This document shows positions 10,619 through 21,704 of a stretch of 64,000 nucleotides of DNA, in pieces. Every line of letters begins with the position of its first letter. Position 1 is the first letter of the stretch. The stretch lies in assembly GCA_039105265.1 (NCBI GenBank), contig JAPFFF010000058.1, forward strand, positions 992,001 to 1,056,000. Direction: 5' to 3'. The notes beneath the pieces are model-generated. The model had not been told where the DNA came from, made no database searches, and was given only the letters and a program-made list of their open reading frames with translations. Made by a program: the position numbers and the translations under genes. The stretch comes from Tritrichomonas musculus (taxonomy: Eukaryota > Parabasalia > Tritrichomonadida > Tritrichomonadidae).

Positions 10619-13600
10619 CTAATATCTTATTACTTTGGTTTGGCGTGGAATAGATGCTTCCTTAATATCTAAAGATGATGAAGTTGTTATTTGTGTAAGA
10701 GATGAACATCGTTTAAAAACATCCCTTTCAATTGCAGTCACAAAGGAAGGAATTGTTATTTGTGTAAGAGATGAACATCCTTCAAAAGCTTCTTCTCCAA
10801 TGCGAATCACAGAGGAAGGAATTGTTATTTGCTTAAGAGATGAACATCCTTTAAAAGCAGCATGTCCAATTTTAGTCACAAAAGGTGGAATAGTTATTCG
10901 TTTCAGTGATGAATATCCTTCGTAAAAATGATCATTAATTTCACTAATTTGTTATTGAATTGTAACTTGTAGTAATGAATGACATCCTTTTAACAATTCT
11001 TTTCCAAATGAACAGCCTCTGAATGAATATGATCCAATATCTATCACAGAAGGTGGAATTATTATTTCTTCCAAAGTTGAACAATCGCCAAAAGCTCTAT
11101 AATTAATATACTGGATAGATGAACTGATTCTGCAGAACTTCAAATTCTTTGAATTACAGAGAGTAGACAATTGCGAGAATGAAGAAACAACGATAACAAC
11201 CTCGAGTTGTTTCAATTTCCTTTTTTTCAGTTTTGAAACGAAATCGTGAATTATTTCGAACTGCTCTGAAGGATAATCGAGCTCGAAATAAATATTTTGG
11301 AATTGCATCAAGCAACTATAGAAAACAGATGATTTAAGAGAATTATTAAAGAAGAGCATCTCTGTCTTTTGTGGCCGAATTGTTACATTAGTGTAAACAA
11401 ATTTACTTTTTGGATTATTAGAAATCCTTGTTGCTTTCATAGTTTTAGAAATCAATAAATATTGTTTTTCAACTGGCAATTCTAGGAATTTTTTAAAAGA
11501 ACACATTTTTTTATAAATAGCTAGAAATTGCTTACTCTTTTCATATCCTTTATTTTTTGACAATTCAAAATACTTGAATGCTTCTTTAATGCTACTCTTC
11601 GAATCATTAATAAAAATCAATTTGGCATATTTATACATGCATGAAAGATCTCCAAAATCAGCACCTTGCTTGAAAAAACTTTGTTATATTTCTTTTCTTT
11701 CATGCTGATCATGCCTGACAAAATTATATAGATGTGCTCATTTGGTTTTATCTCTTGCAAGTACTCTTTGGCTTTGCCAATGTCTCGTGGAACAATTTTG
11801 CCTTTGATCAACATGAAACAGTAATAAATGATCGAGTTTTATTTGCAACAGATTGATTCATGTATTGGAGACCATATCTGATGCTTTCAGGAAATTCATT
11901 CTCCCCTTCAATCAAATACTTACCAACAAGATATTGCTTCCCTGGATCATTTTGAGCTTCTTCCACCAGAATTTTACACTGTACATTAAGTTTTTTAAAA
12001 TCATTAATAGGATAAATTAAATTATATTTTTCTTCAACTTTCATGGGAGTCTCTTTTTCAACTTTTGAAGTGCTTTCTTCTTCAACTTTCATAGGAGTTT
12101 CTTCTTCAGCTTTTGAAGTGCTTTCTTCTTCAACTTTTGAAGTGCTTTCTTCTTCAACTTTTGAAGTGCTTTCTTCTTCAACTTTTGAAGTGCTTTCTTC
12201 TTCAACTTTTGAAGTGTTTTCTTCTTCAACTTTCATAGGATTCTCTTCTTCAACTTTCATAGGATTCTCTTCTTCAACTTTCATAGGATTCTCTTCTTCA
12301 ACTTTCATAGGATTCTCTTCTTCAACTTTTGAAGTGTTTTCTTCTTCAACTTTCATAGGAGTTTCTTCTTCAACTTTCATAGGAGTTTCTTCTTCAACTT
12401 TCATAGGATTCTCTTCTTCAACTTTCATAGGATTCTCTTCTTCAACTTTTGAAGTGTTTTCTTCTTCAACTTTCATAGGATTTTTCTCTTCAACTTTTGA
12501 ATTATTTTCTTCTTTGATCTTCATTTGCTTAATTTCATCATTTCTTGCATCGTTTTTGATATTGGTTTGCTTTAAATTACTTTCTTCTTGAACACTTCTT
12601 GGCTTTTCTTGAGTTTTAATGACATTTGTTTCTTCATTAACAGCCACACTTTCCTTACGAAGTTCTTCAGTAGAGTTATTTGAAGAGCCGGAGTCAATTT
12701 CGTTATCATCATCGTTCTTATTCAAAACAACTTTTATGGCTGTTTTACTTCTTCCATGAACTTTTACAAACTCCTCAAAATGTGCCAAACGATTAGAAAT
12801 ATCGAAAGTTGCTTGCGAATTCTCGATAAAATCAACGCAATCCCAGAACTTGGACTCGTCTACCTATTCCGTTATGAATTCTGGATTTTTCAAGTCTTCA
12901 ACAATAGAAGAAAACAGACCTCTGGACATCAAACGAAGGACGATCTTCAGGTAACTGGCTCCAACATTTTTCAATAAGATCTTTAAAAGCAATTGGAACG
13001 TCGTCGTCAATTGTTGGCCTATAACCGCCATTGACAACTTTTTTAATGTTTTGTTGTATTGAAAAACCTTTGAAAGGCAGAATTCCAGCCAGTAATTCGA
13101 AAACAATATAACCAAAAGCATAAACATCACCGGCGGTTGAATATTTTTCATCAATAACAATTTCTGGGACCATATATATAGGTGTTCCTTTAAGACCATT
13201 TTGCGATTGAATATTCATACTAATTGAATATTCAATTAGAATGAATATCTGCAATTTTTGGATGTAAAAAGTCATCAACTAGGTTGTTTTCTGGTTTTAA
13301 ATCACGATGGAGAACTTTATGCTCGTTCATGTATGTCATACCTGACGCTATTCCGTATATGTTTATTAATTTTATCGTAGCATCCCATTCCTTGGGTGAA
13401 AGACCTTGGCTTTCAAGTTGGATAATGCTCCTTAATGAATCATTCGTTGGCATCGAATCGCCTTCAAAATCAGTTTGACTATAACCAATAAATTTAAGTT
13501 TTGCTGGATGATTAAGTAATGATATTAAATTAACTTCACGAAAAAGTAAGAGTGTCTCTTTTGAATCTTTCGTATCTTCGTTTACCATAGATAACGAGAC

Positions 13601-13726
13601 TTTTGCTGCGAAATATTTAATGTTTGTTCGATTTTTGACTCTATAAACTTTGCTGAAATTCCCTTCTCCAATCGAGTATAATAATTCATAGTTTTTGAGA
13701 TCTAAAAACTTATTTTTTGATAACAT
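10619..13726 (-). pseudogene. Broken fusion gene: protein kinase / acidic KVEEE repeats / Sel1 / BspA leucine-rich repeats
   Basis: Four modules follow in order on the minus strand. First is a kinase (13726 to ~12900): glycine loop GEGNFSKVY, AAKV lysine, catalytic HRDLKPEN, then GTPIYMVPEI, DVYAFG and EDRPSF, typical of TKL-like kinases. The DFG motif reads DIH beside a duplicated GAATATTCAAT, where the frame breaks (~13240). Second is a Ser/Glu-rich linker (12788 to ~12000) with a 24-bp minisatellite encoding VEEENPMK/NTSK. Third are Sel1 repeats (~11950-11500), then a segment of unknown type. Fourth are BspA repeats (~11130-10620). Frames change near 13240, 12900, 12800, 11815 and 11640, and an in-frame TAA lies near 10952, so no full product can be made. 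Intact relatives would be cytosolic signalling scaffolds. Kinase-Sel1 and Sel1-BspA fusions are familiar in trichomonads. Some breaks could be sequencing errors, but the lost DFG argues for true decay. Confidence 0.8.
12043..12510 (-). repeat. 24-bp coding minisatellite (VEEExxMK / VEEExTSK)
   Basis: Roughly twenty tandem 24-bp units in the acidic linker of the broken kinase gene. Two variants, PMKVEEEN and TSKVEEES/N, alternate irregularly. The array length keeps the reading frame, so it probably expanded while the gene was under coding constraint. Confidence 0.9.
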
Positions 13727-13996
13727 TTCTTGTACTATGTTTTCTTTTTTTAAAAATTCTAAACAGACTCACAAACTTTTAAGAATGTTCATTCAAAAAA
13801 TGACGAACTCTTCAACTTTTTCATAAATCAATTAAATACAACCAATTTTCTTTTTGTGCAAGATATAATTAAATTAAACACATAATATTTTAACCAAAAG
13901 AAACATACTCTAACTTGTTTTTTTTTTTTTTTTTTTTGCCATTTAATAAAAAAATTCAAAAAAATATTTAATTGAAATCATTTAATATTAAAAAGA
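13727..13996. other. Short intergenic region with a T tract
   Basis: It contains the upstream side of the kinase pseudogene, with an initiator-like TCATTTTTTG on the minus strand at about 13794-13803, and an 18-nt T run at 13920-13937. The rest is 3' flank of the EF-hand gene. Confidence 0.45.
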
Positions 13997-14458
13997 TTAA
14001 TCTATATTAGCTTCTATTCCTTCAATTAGATTACAAAATTCTTTTTCATTAAGCTTTAAGTCAGAATTATCATCATGAATTTGAAGAATTTCTAAGGCTT
14101 CCTTAATTGAGCAATTGAGACCTAAAATATGAAGGAAAGCGAATACTTCATCAATATCAAGGTATCCACTGTCATCTGCATCCAGGCAATGAAAAACATT
14201 ATCTAGGAATTTAGGCTTATCATTTTTATAGAGAAGGAGAATAGCAAGAAAATCTTGAAATTGCTTAAAATTAACTTCCGACTTACTATTTCCAACCAAA
14301 ATCAAGCAAAGGTTTGCATAACTTTCTGGCATTCCCAAATTACTCAAAAGAACTTTTAGCTCTTCTTCATCTAGTATACCATTATTATCTTGGTCAAGTG
14401 CATTGAATAATTTACGCAAGTCTGCCTCGCTTATCTCGCAAGTTTTAACTCTTGACAT
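13997..14458 (-). CDS. EF-hand calcium-binding protein (calmodulin/centrin-like)
   Basis: This 153-aa protein has four EF-hand positions. EF1 is canonical (DQDNNGILDEEE, residues ~20-31). EF2 is degenerate (VGNSKSEVNFKQF). EF3 is canonical (DADDSGYLDIDE, ~93-104). EF4 (HDDNSDLKLNEKEF) keeps only some ligands. Length and spacing match calmodulin/centrin-class sensors, but with only two clear Ca2+ loops it is not calmodulin itself. It lacks a membrane anchor and is probably a cytosolic or cytoskeletal Ca2+ sensor. It is transcribed away from the Rab gene across a 150-bp shared upstream region, with an initiator-like TCATAG at 14492-14497 (minus). Confidence 0.9.
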   Translation of the reverse strand: MSRVKTCEISEADLRKLFNALDQDNNGILDEEELKVLLSNLGMPESYANLCLILVGNSKSEVNFKQFQDFLAILLLYKNDKPKFLDNVFHCLDADDSGYLDIDEVFAFLHILGLNCSIKEALEILQIHDDNSDLKLNEKEFCNLIEGIEANID

Positions 14459-14608
14459 TATTAACTCGAAAAAATTTTAAACGAATTTATTCTATGAGAT
14501 CTCTGAAAAAATTTTACAACAAGTTAACAATTTTCTGTTAACAAAAAATATTTTACGAAACCTGTCATTTATTTGTTTTTATAGAATTATTTACGAAAAT
14601 ACATATTG
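14459..14608. promoter_or_regulatory. Shared upstream region of divergent EF-hand and Rab genes
   Basis: Only 150 bp separates the two start codons. TCATAG at 14492-14497 on the minus strand and TCATTT at 14565-14570 on the plus strand are initiator-like and point to the respective genes. The two promoters must overlap or lie back to back. Confidence 0.45.
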
Positions 14609-15196
14609 ATGACAATATCGTCAGCCAAAACAGTTATCGTGGGCGAAACCCAAGTAGGAAAGACGACACTTGCAATTCGTGCATTTCTTCATAATTATGA
14701 TCAAACACTCAAACCTAGACCAACACTTGGCTCAGAATATTTTGAAGGAATAATTCAAATTAACGATGAAGGGGATTCAGTTAAATTTGAGGTTTGGGAT
14801 ACGGCTGGGCAGGAAGCTTACAGATCGATTTCTCCTTTATTTTTCCAAGACAGCGCGATTGCGCTGCTAGTATTTGATGTTACACGGCCAGACACAATTA
14901 AATCGCTAGATTACTATGCGGACATCTTACATGAAAGAGAACCAGGGTGCTTCATTGCCGTTGTTGGCAACAAAATCGATCTTCATTCAGAAAGAAAAAT
15001 TTCTCGGGATGAAGGAGAAATGTACACGCGCAGGATTGGATCGAGCTTCTATATAGAGACATCTGCACTGACAGGTGAAGGTGTTCAGGAATTATTTTTT
15101 TCGCTTGCTCAACAGAATCTTACTTTTTCAAAGCATGAAACTATTCATGTTGGCAACAAAACAGAAACAAATGAGAAAGGCAGCAAATGCTGCTGA
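14609..15196 (+). CDS. Rab-family small GTPase
   Basis: This 195-aa protein has the complete G-motif set: P-loop GETQVGKT (residues ~11-18), switch I Thr in RPTLGSEYFEG, G3 WDTAGQEAY (~65-73), G4 GNKIDL (~121-126) and G5 ETSAL. The C-terminus GSKCC supplies two prenylatable cysteines for geranylgeranylation and membrane attachment. WDTAGQE with a CC tail is typical of Rab proteins that direct vesicle docking through GTP-dependent effector binding. The sequence is closest in feel to the Rab5/Rab21 endocytic group, but subclass assignment needs a tree. The first ATG is 14609; the TTG before it is not used. Confidence 0.95.
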   Translation: MTISSAKTVIVGETQVGKTTLAIRAFLHNYDQTLKPRPTLGSEYFEGIIQINDEGDSVKFEVWDTAGQEAYRSISPLFFQDSAIALLVFDVTRPDTIKSLDYYADILHEREPGCFIAVVGNKIDLHSERKISRDEGEMYTRRIGSSFYIETSALTGEGVQELFFSLAQQNLTFSKHETIHVGNKTETNEKGSKCC

Positions 15197-15439
15197 CTAA
15201 AATAATAATAATAAACATTGTTAAATTTCATTACAGTATTTTTTTTATTATTACAAAGTGTGAAATCAAATGAATTTTGAACATCAAAGTAGCATAGACA
15301 TGAACATAACAATGCAGGAATGATTTAAATGGAACTTTCATCAGCTTCAAGCATGCCATGTGACATTTACTTCAATTTTTTTTTTTTTCATAAAGAAATA
15401 TATAGAAATCACCTGTGCTTGAAGGATGCGAAAATAAAA

Positions 15440-16020
15440 GGTTCTAACAAAATCTGTCCTGCTGCGTTCTTTGGACTGAGAACACTTGATTCATATGATC
15501 TACAGTCTTCAACATACAAATCAATCAAAAAGTTAAACTGTCAACAAGCACGAGTGTCTTTATCATTAAACTGGAGTGCAATTTATCAGTGATGACTGGA
15601 AAATTTAGGAATTCATTAGAATAGATCAAATGAAGATTTGAATTTGAATTTTTTTGGTTATCTTCAAATATGACTGCCAATAATTATTTGTTTCTGCCTT
15701 TTTGTTGAACAGCAACAGAATCAACTGAATCTCCATTTGCACTTTCAATTACTACTTTCGAAACATCATAATAATCAAAGTTTTTTGATATTGACCTTTG
15801 AATATGAATCAAATCACCACTAAAATGAAGTGAAAATTGCTAAATTATAACTGGATTATCATTTTCTTGATTTTTAACTTTAATTTTTCCACCAAAAGAA
15901 AACAGTTTTGAATTTTTAATTGAAACTTCAATGTTTTGGTTTTCAAAAAAAAATTGTTTTATTTGCATTTTTTTAGTTATAAATTGATTAGCGTCATCTA
16001 AATTAATTTCAGTTGAATTT
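15440..16020 (-). pseudogene. Decayed host gene fragment, family unknown
   Basis: One minus-strand frame from 16018 to ~15440 reads as plausible protein (ANQFITKKMQIKQFFFENQN, LFSFGGKIKVKNQENDNPV, VSKVVIESANGDSVDSVAVQ). It is interrupted by in-frame stops: TAG after NPVII, TAA after KGRNK, TGA after DSLTF, and TAG after RFC. Base composition is more coding-like than the flanks. No family is recognised. It appears to be the dead remnant of a gene convergent with the Rab. Confidence 0.45.
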
Positions 16021-18298
16021 GCATAATATCATCAACATATATTGCTTTTTGATTATACTTATAGTCAGTCAATTTCAATTAGATAATTTTTTTAAAAAAT
16101 CATAATTGAATCGACTTTAAAGGAAAAATAAGCCACTTTAAATGTTATTTTCATACATAAATATTCATAGGATACCAATTAAAATCCCTTTTAAGACATA
16201 ATTATATGAATGATATATACTGATCTTGGAATTGAAAATTAAAATTTGTATAAAACTGATAGATAAGTGGCTTTTAATCGAAAGGCTTCGGTGATGCCAT
16301 AAAATCGGAAGAACTTAACCTTTTATGATGATATTGTCTCCTATAAAATAAACTTCTCAAAAAAGATGTTCTGAATTTAAGTGTTCAAATGTCTCAGTCT
16401 CTTTTTTATGCATATAATAGGGAAATTTTAGAGTATGCTTAAAAAATAGAATACGTTGACATCATCTCTCTTCATTTATCAATTTTTATTGATTAAATAA
16501 TTATTTGTTTTTTTGTAGAAAGATCTGAGCTTCACTCTACTTATTACTAACCCTAGTAAAAATCTTTTAGTGATATTTTTGATGAGGCTTACTATCTCGT
16601 TTTCTAAAGAGAATTAAGAAATGTATTCGAATTTATATTAAAAAATACATCAATAATACATATATATACTATATAAAATGATATGAAATGATTTTATAAT
16701 TTATAAAATACATTAATCGAAAAAAATGTGTAATATGATTTTTTATTTTTTTTTGAAAGCTAACATGACATTTCATTTTTATATGTTATAAATGCTTTAA
16801 ATATATTGTTAACAATTTTTTTATTGATATCTTCAATTCACACAATTCGCAAATAGATACTATTGATTCATCTTTACAAAATTAATTTTTTGAGTTTGCA
16901 ATATCATCTAAAAACTTATTCTTAGTTAAATTTACCTTAATATGTATTTATTTATGCATTAAAGATCATATAAAGCACATAAAATATTATCTTTGAAACT
17001 ACGTTTAAGTTGGACTTTTTGAATATTTAAAATTTTATATATTCAATATTTGATATAGATTTATATTTTATTCTCTGAAAAATAAAATAATTTATTTACA
17101 AATTTTGATATATTTTTAATTAAGGAGACAAATATAAACAGAAATCAATCTACATAAAGAAATTTCATTGTTACAATTTATACCAATATTACCAATATCT
17201 TAACAAAAAAAGATGTAAAATAATTAATAATGAAAATAAATTTAATATTATTATTATTATTTAAAATATATCATTATATTCAATAAATATTTGATTATTT
17301 TAGGAAAATAAAAATAACAAGATGTTTTTCAGAGATATTATTTTTTTTTATATTAGTAACTTTTTGAATATACAGAAATTATATTTTCAATGTAATAAAA
17401 TAATCAATACAAATATTAAATTGATTATTTTCTCAATTATTAAAATATGATTATATATTTATTAAAAAGCAATTATTATAAATGTATCCATTTATTATTA
17501 AATAAATATTATATAATAAATAAAAAAAACATATAATTCATGAAACTCTTTTGTAACTCGAAATAACTTAGTCCTGGTACATCTAAAGAACATTTGTGCT
17601 CTATTTCAATTTCTTCAAATGAAATTATTATTCAGAAAATATAAACACAAATTCAATTGCTTGAAATTTTTTATTTAAAAATATGTTTATCAATTTCTTA
17701 ACAAATATTCGATGTTATATAAAATATATATTTTAATACAGTGTTACAAATATAAATAATATTTATTTTTAGAGTAAATACTACATTACCAACCTAAATA
17801 AAAAAATAATTACGAAAATAATAAAAATAACGTTTTTTCAGAGTGCACTTTTTTAGAATAATTTTGGATAAATTTTTGTCAAAAAATAATTTTTTCGAGT
17901 CAAATGCATTGCTCTAAAATTATAGATGTTAGAATTTACTTAATATTATTTTCAGGCAATGATCGAATATGAAATGATGAATTGAAAATAATATTAGATA
18001 ATTGAAATACTATACAATCTTTTTTGAAAAAATAATTTTTAAATATATTTGTTATTATAAGAAGTTTTATATATTTAAAGAGAATTTATGATTGAGATAT
18101 AAAAATAGATTTCCAAAATATCAAATCAAATTTATCCTATAAGTTATGAAAGGGTAATTTAAACAGATTTATTTTTTTAAATTTTTTATTATTAGGAAAT
18201 CATTATATCGATTTTTCATGCTTTTTTACATTTAGATTAATAATATTAATATGAATTTATTATACATAAACAATACGATATTTTCAAAAAAAAGTAAC
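16021..18298. other. Long AT-rich intergenic region
   Basis: About 2.3 kb of AT-rich sequence with no credible coding frame, RNA gene or inverted-repeat element boundary that I can recognise. The final bases hold the metacaspase promoter. Confidence 0.5.
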
Positions 18299-18299
18299 T

Positions 18300-18305
18300 T
18301 CACTT
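18300..18305 (+). promoter_or_regulatory. Initiator-like TCACTT
   Basis: TCACTT with its A at 18302 lies 12 nt before the metacaspase ATG, an ideal position and sequence for a trichomonad initiator. Confidence 0.6.
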
Positions 18306-18313
18306 TTTATTAA

Positions 18314-19705
18314 ATGAAACGACACGGTGGCGGAAAAGGAGGACCTCCAGGACGTGGCGGACCTCCAGGACATGGCGGACCTCCAGGACGTGGCGGACCT
18401 CCAGGACATGGTGGACCTCAAGAACGTGGCGGGCCTCAAGGACGCGGTGGACCTCCAGGACACTTTGGAAAACAAGGACGTGGCGGACCACGAGGTTTCG
18501 GTGGATTTGGTCATCGTTTTGGCTCCAAAGCTCCACCACGCGGACGTGGTGGTCGCGGCTTCCAAAGAAAGCATGGAGGATTTGGAAAGCATTTTCATCC
18601 AAAAATTGATAAAACAAAGATTTTCGATCCAAAGAAATTCTCAAAGAATTACAATCCATGGAATCCATCAATGTGGATTCAAGATTACAAACCAGGGCAA
18701 GCTCCACAAGCTCCACCACCTGAATTAACTCAAGCACCACCTCCACAAGAACAACAAGTCCAACAACAAATTGTTCAAGAAATTCCAGAGGAAACTCAAG
18801 AAAAATTAGAACAAGAAGAATTAACTCAACAAGAAGAAGAACAAGAAACTCAAGAAGACCAGAAGCTTCAAGAAGAAGCCGATGAGCTTTTCCAATTTGC
18901 TTCACTCGAGCAATTCCAAGAACTTCGTCATCATACAACTGAAGATTCCGCAATTGCACAATTGAAAGAACTTGCTACAGATGTCACAGCAACAGATCCA
19001 GCTCAAATCAAGCCATCTGCAGCAAGCTGCTACATTTGTTGCAATTCATACACCAAGCCAAGCTATCAGCTTGGCGTTGGCCCAATCAACGATGCAATCA
19101 CAGTTGCAGCAAATCACAGAGTCCAAGGATTTACGGTTTATTTCGTTTTTAACGCTACACCTAAAGTCTTCTTAGCTCATCTTAAGAACTTCCTCCAAAA
19201 CACTACAAGATATCTTACCGTATATTACACTGGTCACGGATCACAAGTTGCAGATAAAGACGGAAATGAAGATGATGGTAAAGATGAAGTTATGGTTTTC
19301 GATTCTGGCTATATTGTAGACGATGAACTTTGCAAATACATTAAGAATTATTCAACTGGAACAACTCATACAATTCTCATGTCAGATTGCTGCCACAGTG
19401 GAACTATTTGGGATATTCCAGACGATATCACAGAAGCACAAAAACTCCCAGCAAATATCATTTCTCTTTCAGCAGCTGCTGATAGCCAAACAGCCAAGCA
19501 AGCAACAATCCAATCTGATAGCCAAGGCGTTTTCACTTATAACTTCTGGACATTAGTAAGAAGCAATCCAACTATCACTGCTGATCAAGCTGAAGAAATT
19601 CTTAACAAGTCATTGAGCAAATTCAGTCAAGAACTTGTCTGCACACCTACCAGACAAGCTATGCTTGAAACACCTCTCTTCCCACTATTAAAGAACATTA
19701 AGTAA
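18314..19705 (+). CDS. Type I metacaspase with glycine/proline/arginine-rich prodomain
   Basis: This 463-aa protein begins with a ~100-residue low-complexity prodomain of GGPPGRGGPPGH-type repeats and RGG motifs, followed by a Pro/Gln/Glu-rich linker (residues ~125-200). The peptidase domain (C14/p20) follows. The catalytic His lies in YYTGHGSQV (~300) and the catalytic Cys in SDCCHSGT (~357). DGNEDDGKDEVMVFDSG is the conserved loop between them, with its acidic residues. Type I metacaspases cleave after Arg or Lys, are often Ca2+-activated, and serve in cell death, protein quality control and the cell cycle. The RGG-rich prodomain resembles RNA-binding tails and could drive condensation. The coding region is markedly more GC-rich than its flanks. 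The start is fixed by the initiator at 18300. Confidence 0.93.
   Translation: MKRHGGGKGGPPGRGGPPGHGGPPGRGGPPGHGGPQERGGPQGRGGPPGHFGKQGRGGPRGFGGFGHRFGSKAPPRGRGGRGFQRKHGGFGKHFHPKIDKTKIFDPKKFSKNYNPWNPSMWIQDYKPGQAPQAPPPELTQAPPPQEQQVQQQIVQEIPEETQEKLEQEELTQQEEEQETQEDQKLQEEADELFQFASLEQFQELRHHTTEDSAIAQLKELATDVTATDPAQIKPSAASCYICCNSYTKPSYQLGVGPINDAITVAANHRVQGFTVYFVFNATPKVFLAHLKNFLQNTTRYLTVYYTGHGSQVADKDGNEDDGKDEVMVFDSGYIVDDELCKYIKNYSTGTTHTILMSDCCHSGTIWDIPDDITEAQKLPANIISLSAAADSQTAKQATIQSDSQGVFTYNFWTLVRSNPTITADQAEEILNKSLSKFSQELVCTPTRQAMLETPLFPLLKNIK
18326..18500 (+). repeat. Coding repeat of GGPPGRGGPPGH
   Basis: 15/30-bp in-frame repeats at the 5' end of the metacaspase gene encode alternating PPGR and PPGH blocks. 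Both opposite-strand and frame-shifted readings stay open only because of this repetitiveness. Confidence 0.8.
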
Positions 19706-19948
19706 ACATTACTAGAATTGAATTTATTTAATATTTTTATAATAAAGTATAAACAATAGACATATATATAGTATAATTTTACAAAATATATTTGTATTTA
19801 TCAAAATTCAGAAACATATTTTTTACATATTTTCAATTTGAAAGAAAGAATATTGATTTTTATTAATATGTAAAAAATATAGTTTCTGAATTTCATTTGC
19901 TACTTAAGTTGACAGTTTAATTCTTTGTCTTTATTATTATTTTTTGAG

Positions 19949-20455
19949 TTAAATTTGAATAAATTCTTTTGATCGTGATATTCCACTAATATTATAACCT
20001 TGTCTTGCATAAAATTTTGTTCTTTCTTCATGATACTTACTTGAAGCATCAGGTTGGGTAAGTTCAACCATTTTGTAACCATTTTCTTTTGCATATTTTT
20101 CAACGTGGTTAAGAAGAGCAGCTCCAACACCTTTCCCTCGTGCTTTATCATCGACATACATTTCTTGTACATATAAATAAGGACCTCCAATTGCTAACAA
20201 AATTTGAGTATTTGAAATAGCGGCTCCTAATTTAACAATCTCGTTATTTTCTTTTTTTTCTGCAATAAATATTGGATAATGAACAGGATCTTGCATTATC
20301 TTATGACATGATTCATCAATTCCTTCAATAATTGGTAGTTCTTTTGTACCATCAATTACTTGAATCATCTTTTTTACACACTTTATAATAAAATCTGAAT
20401 CACTCGGGACGGCCTTTCTCACAGTTAAGCCCCTTTTCCAAATCTTTGATAGCAT
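19949..20455 (-). CDS. GNAT-family N-acetyltransferase
   Basis: This 168-aa single-domain protein starts at ATG 20453-20455 (MLSKIWKRGLTVRKAVPSD). The longer frame to 20509 would need a TTG start and is rejected. LTVRKAVPSDSDFI is the first strand and helix of GNAT enzymes. YVQEMYVDDKARGKGVGAAL holds strand beta-4 and motif A, with the acetyl-CoA pyrophosphate loop RGKGVG. KMVELTQPDAS and YHEERTKFYARQGYNISG match motif B. The enzyme transfers acetyl from acetyl-CoA to an amine. The substrate is unknown; bacterial-like small GNATs acetylate polyamines, antibiotics or protein N-termini. It is convergent with the metacaspase. Confidence 0.88.
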   Translation of the reverse strand: MLSKIWKRGLTVRKAVPSDSDFIIKCVKKMIQVIDGTKELPIIEGIDESCHKIMQDPVHYPIFIAEKKENNEIVKLGAAISNTQILLAIGGPYLYVQEMYVDDKARGKGVGAALLNHVEKYAKENGYKMVELTQPDASSKYHEERTKFYARQGYNISGISRSKEFIQI

Positions 20456-21620
20456 GAAATAGCAAGATATACTGTTTATAAAGCATTTCAATTCTATCGT
20501 ATTTCTCAATTTTTGAATGATAACATTATATTCAAATATCTTATTAATTCTTCAGTAAAATTTAAATTTACATAATATAATTGATATAAAATGCCAATTA
20601 TTATTAAGATAATTAAGTCATAATTTTATACTTAATTTTTGGTTTCAATTTTTTTTTAAATTACTCAAAAAAATACATCATAGAGCATTAAGAATTATTA
20701 TATCCAACATAATACACTCAAAAGTAAAAGCAAAACATTTTCTTTTCTGTTGATTGTTATTTCATTATTTCAACATCAGATATTAATCTGAAAGATTCTT
20801 TTTTTAAAAATACTTTTCATACTAATTTTTTTGGTCATTTTACTTTGCTTTTAAAATAATTAGGTAAAGTCAACTGGGAAAAACTATGTTGTTAAAATAT
20901 ACAAACTTTTTAAATACTTTATATTCAAAGTTGGATTCAAAAGGCCTGTGACAAACTTTTTCAATACATAAAGGTCAAATAAGTCCCAACTTGGGACTCC
21001 CAAGTTGAATGCTAGATTTTCAGAGAAACATTGAAAAAAATTGAGTGTTGTCCCAAGAATCAAATGAAAATTGAAAAGAAAAAATATATAGGCAGTTATT
21101 GAAAATCCTTTTTCAAATGCTTTTTTTTTAATGCTTGAGAATAACATTTTCTTTTTCAAAATCAAATATCAAATGCATCAATAAATATATTAAAAAAAAT
21201 TCGAATCAACTTTTTCAATATCAAATGGCAAATGCCTTAAGTTAACTTGAATATAACTATAGTAAGATTACAGAAATGCTTCTTTACGGCCTTAATATTT
21301 AAATTGGCGCCAAAAGTTATTGAAAATACTAACCGTTCTATTCAAAAACAAAACCGTTGTTAATTGAAAAAGCTCATAAGTTTCTTTTGAAAACATTTGT
21401 TCTCAAAAAGTGGATGAAGAATATTTCTTTTCAAAAAATGGACACCTTGATGGTTAGGTAACTAGCGAGCCTTGCCAGAAAATATTACTCTTTTTTTTTT
21501 TTTTTTAATATTTTGGATAACCGCTTTATTTTGAATTACTATTTGTCTATATCCAATTATTAAAACCCCCAATAAATTCTTTATTTCAGCATATATGCAA
21601 AAAACCCAAAAAAAAATAAT
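20456..21620. other. Intergenic AT-rich region
   Basis: It holds the upstream side of the GNAT gene (initiator-like TCATTC on the minus strand at 20515-20520) and a short palindrome around CAACTTGGGACTCCCAAGTTG at about 20983-21004. Open frames here start at TTG and look like chance. Confidence 0.45.
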
Positions 21621-21704
21621 GTAAACTATAGAATGGTTTTTTTATATATCCATTCAATGGTTTATTTTGGATTTACTCAGAAAAAAATCTATTCTATAGT
21701 TTAC
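21621..21704. repeat. Short inverted-repeat (MITE-like) element, 84 bp
   Basis: GTAAACTATAGAAT at the left and ATTCTATAGTTTAC at the right form a perfect 14-bp inverted repeat around a ~56-nt loop. It may be a tiny MITE or a hairpin relic; no clear target duplication is seen. Confidence 0.5.

Noticed and set aside
10635-10925. Plus-strand frame over the BspA repeats
   Set aside because: It is the antisense shadow of leucine-rich repeats (EEGIVICVNDEH pattern), as are the plus-strand frames at 50213-50518, 50709-50969 and 51212-51484.
12043-12591. 182-aa plus-strand frame (SSSTFIGFSSSTFEV repeats)
   Set aside because: It is the reverse of the VEEExxMK minisatellite of the minus-strand kinase pseudogene.
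18284-18959. Minus-strand frames of 104 and 219 aa over the metacaspase
   Set aside because: They are shadows of the GC-rich repeat prodomain with no domain or promoter.
20884-21165. 93-aa minus-strand frame
   Set aside because: It begins with TTG, has AT-driven Phe/Leu/Lys composition and no family resemblance.
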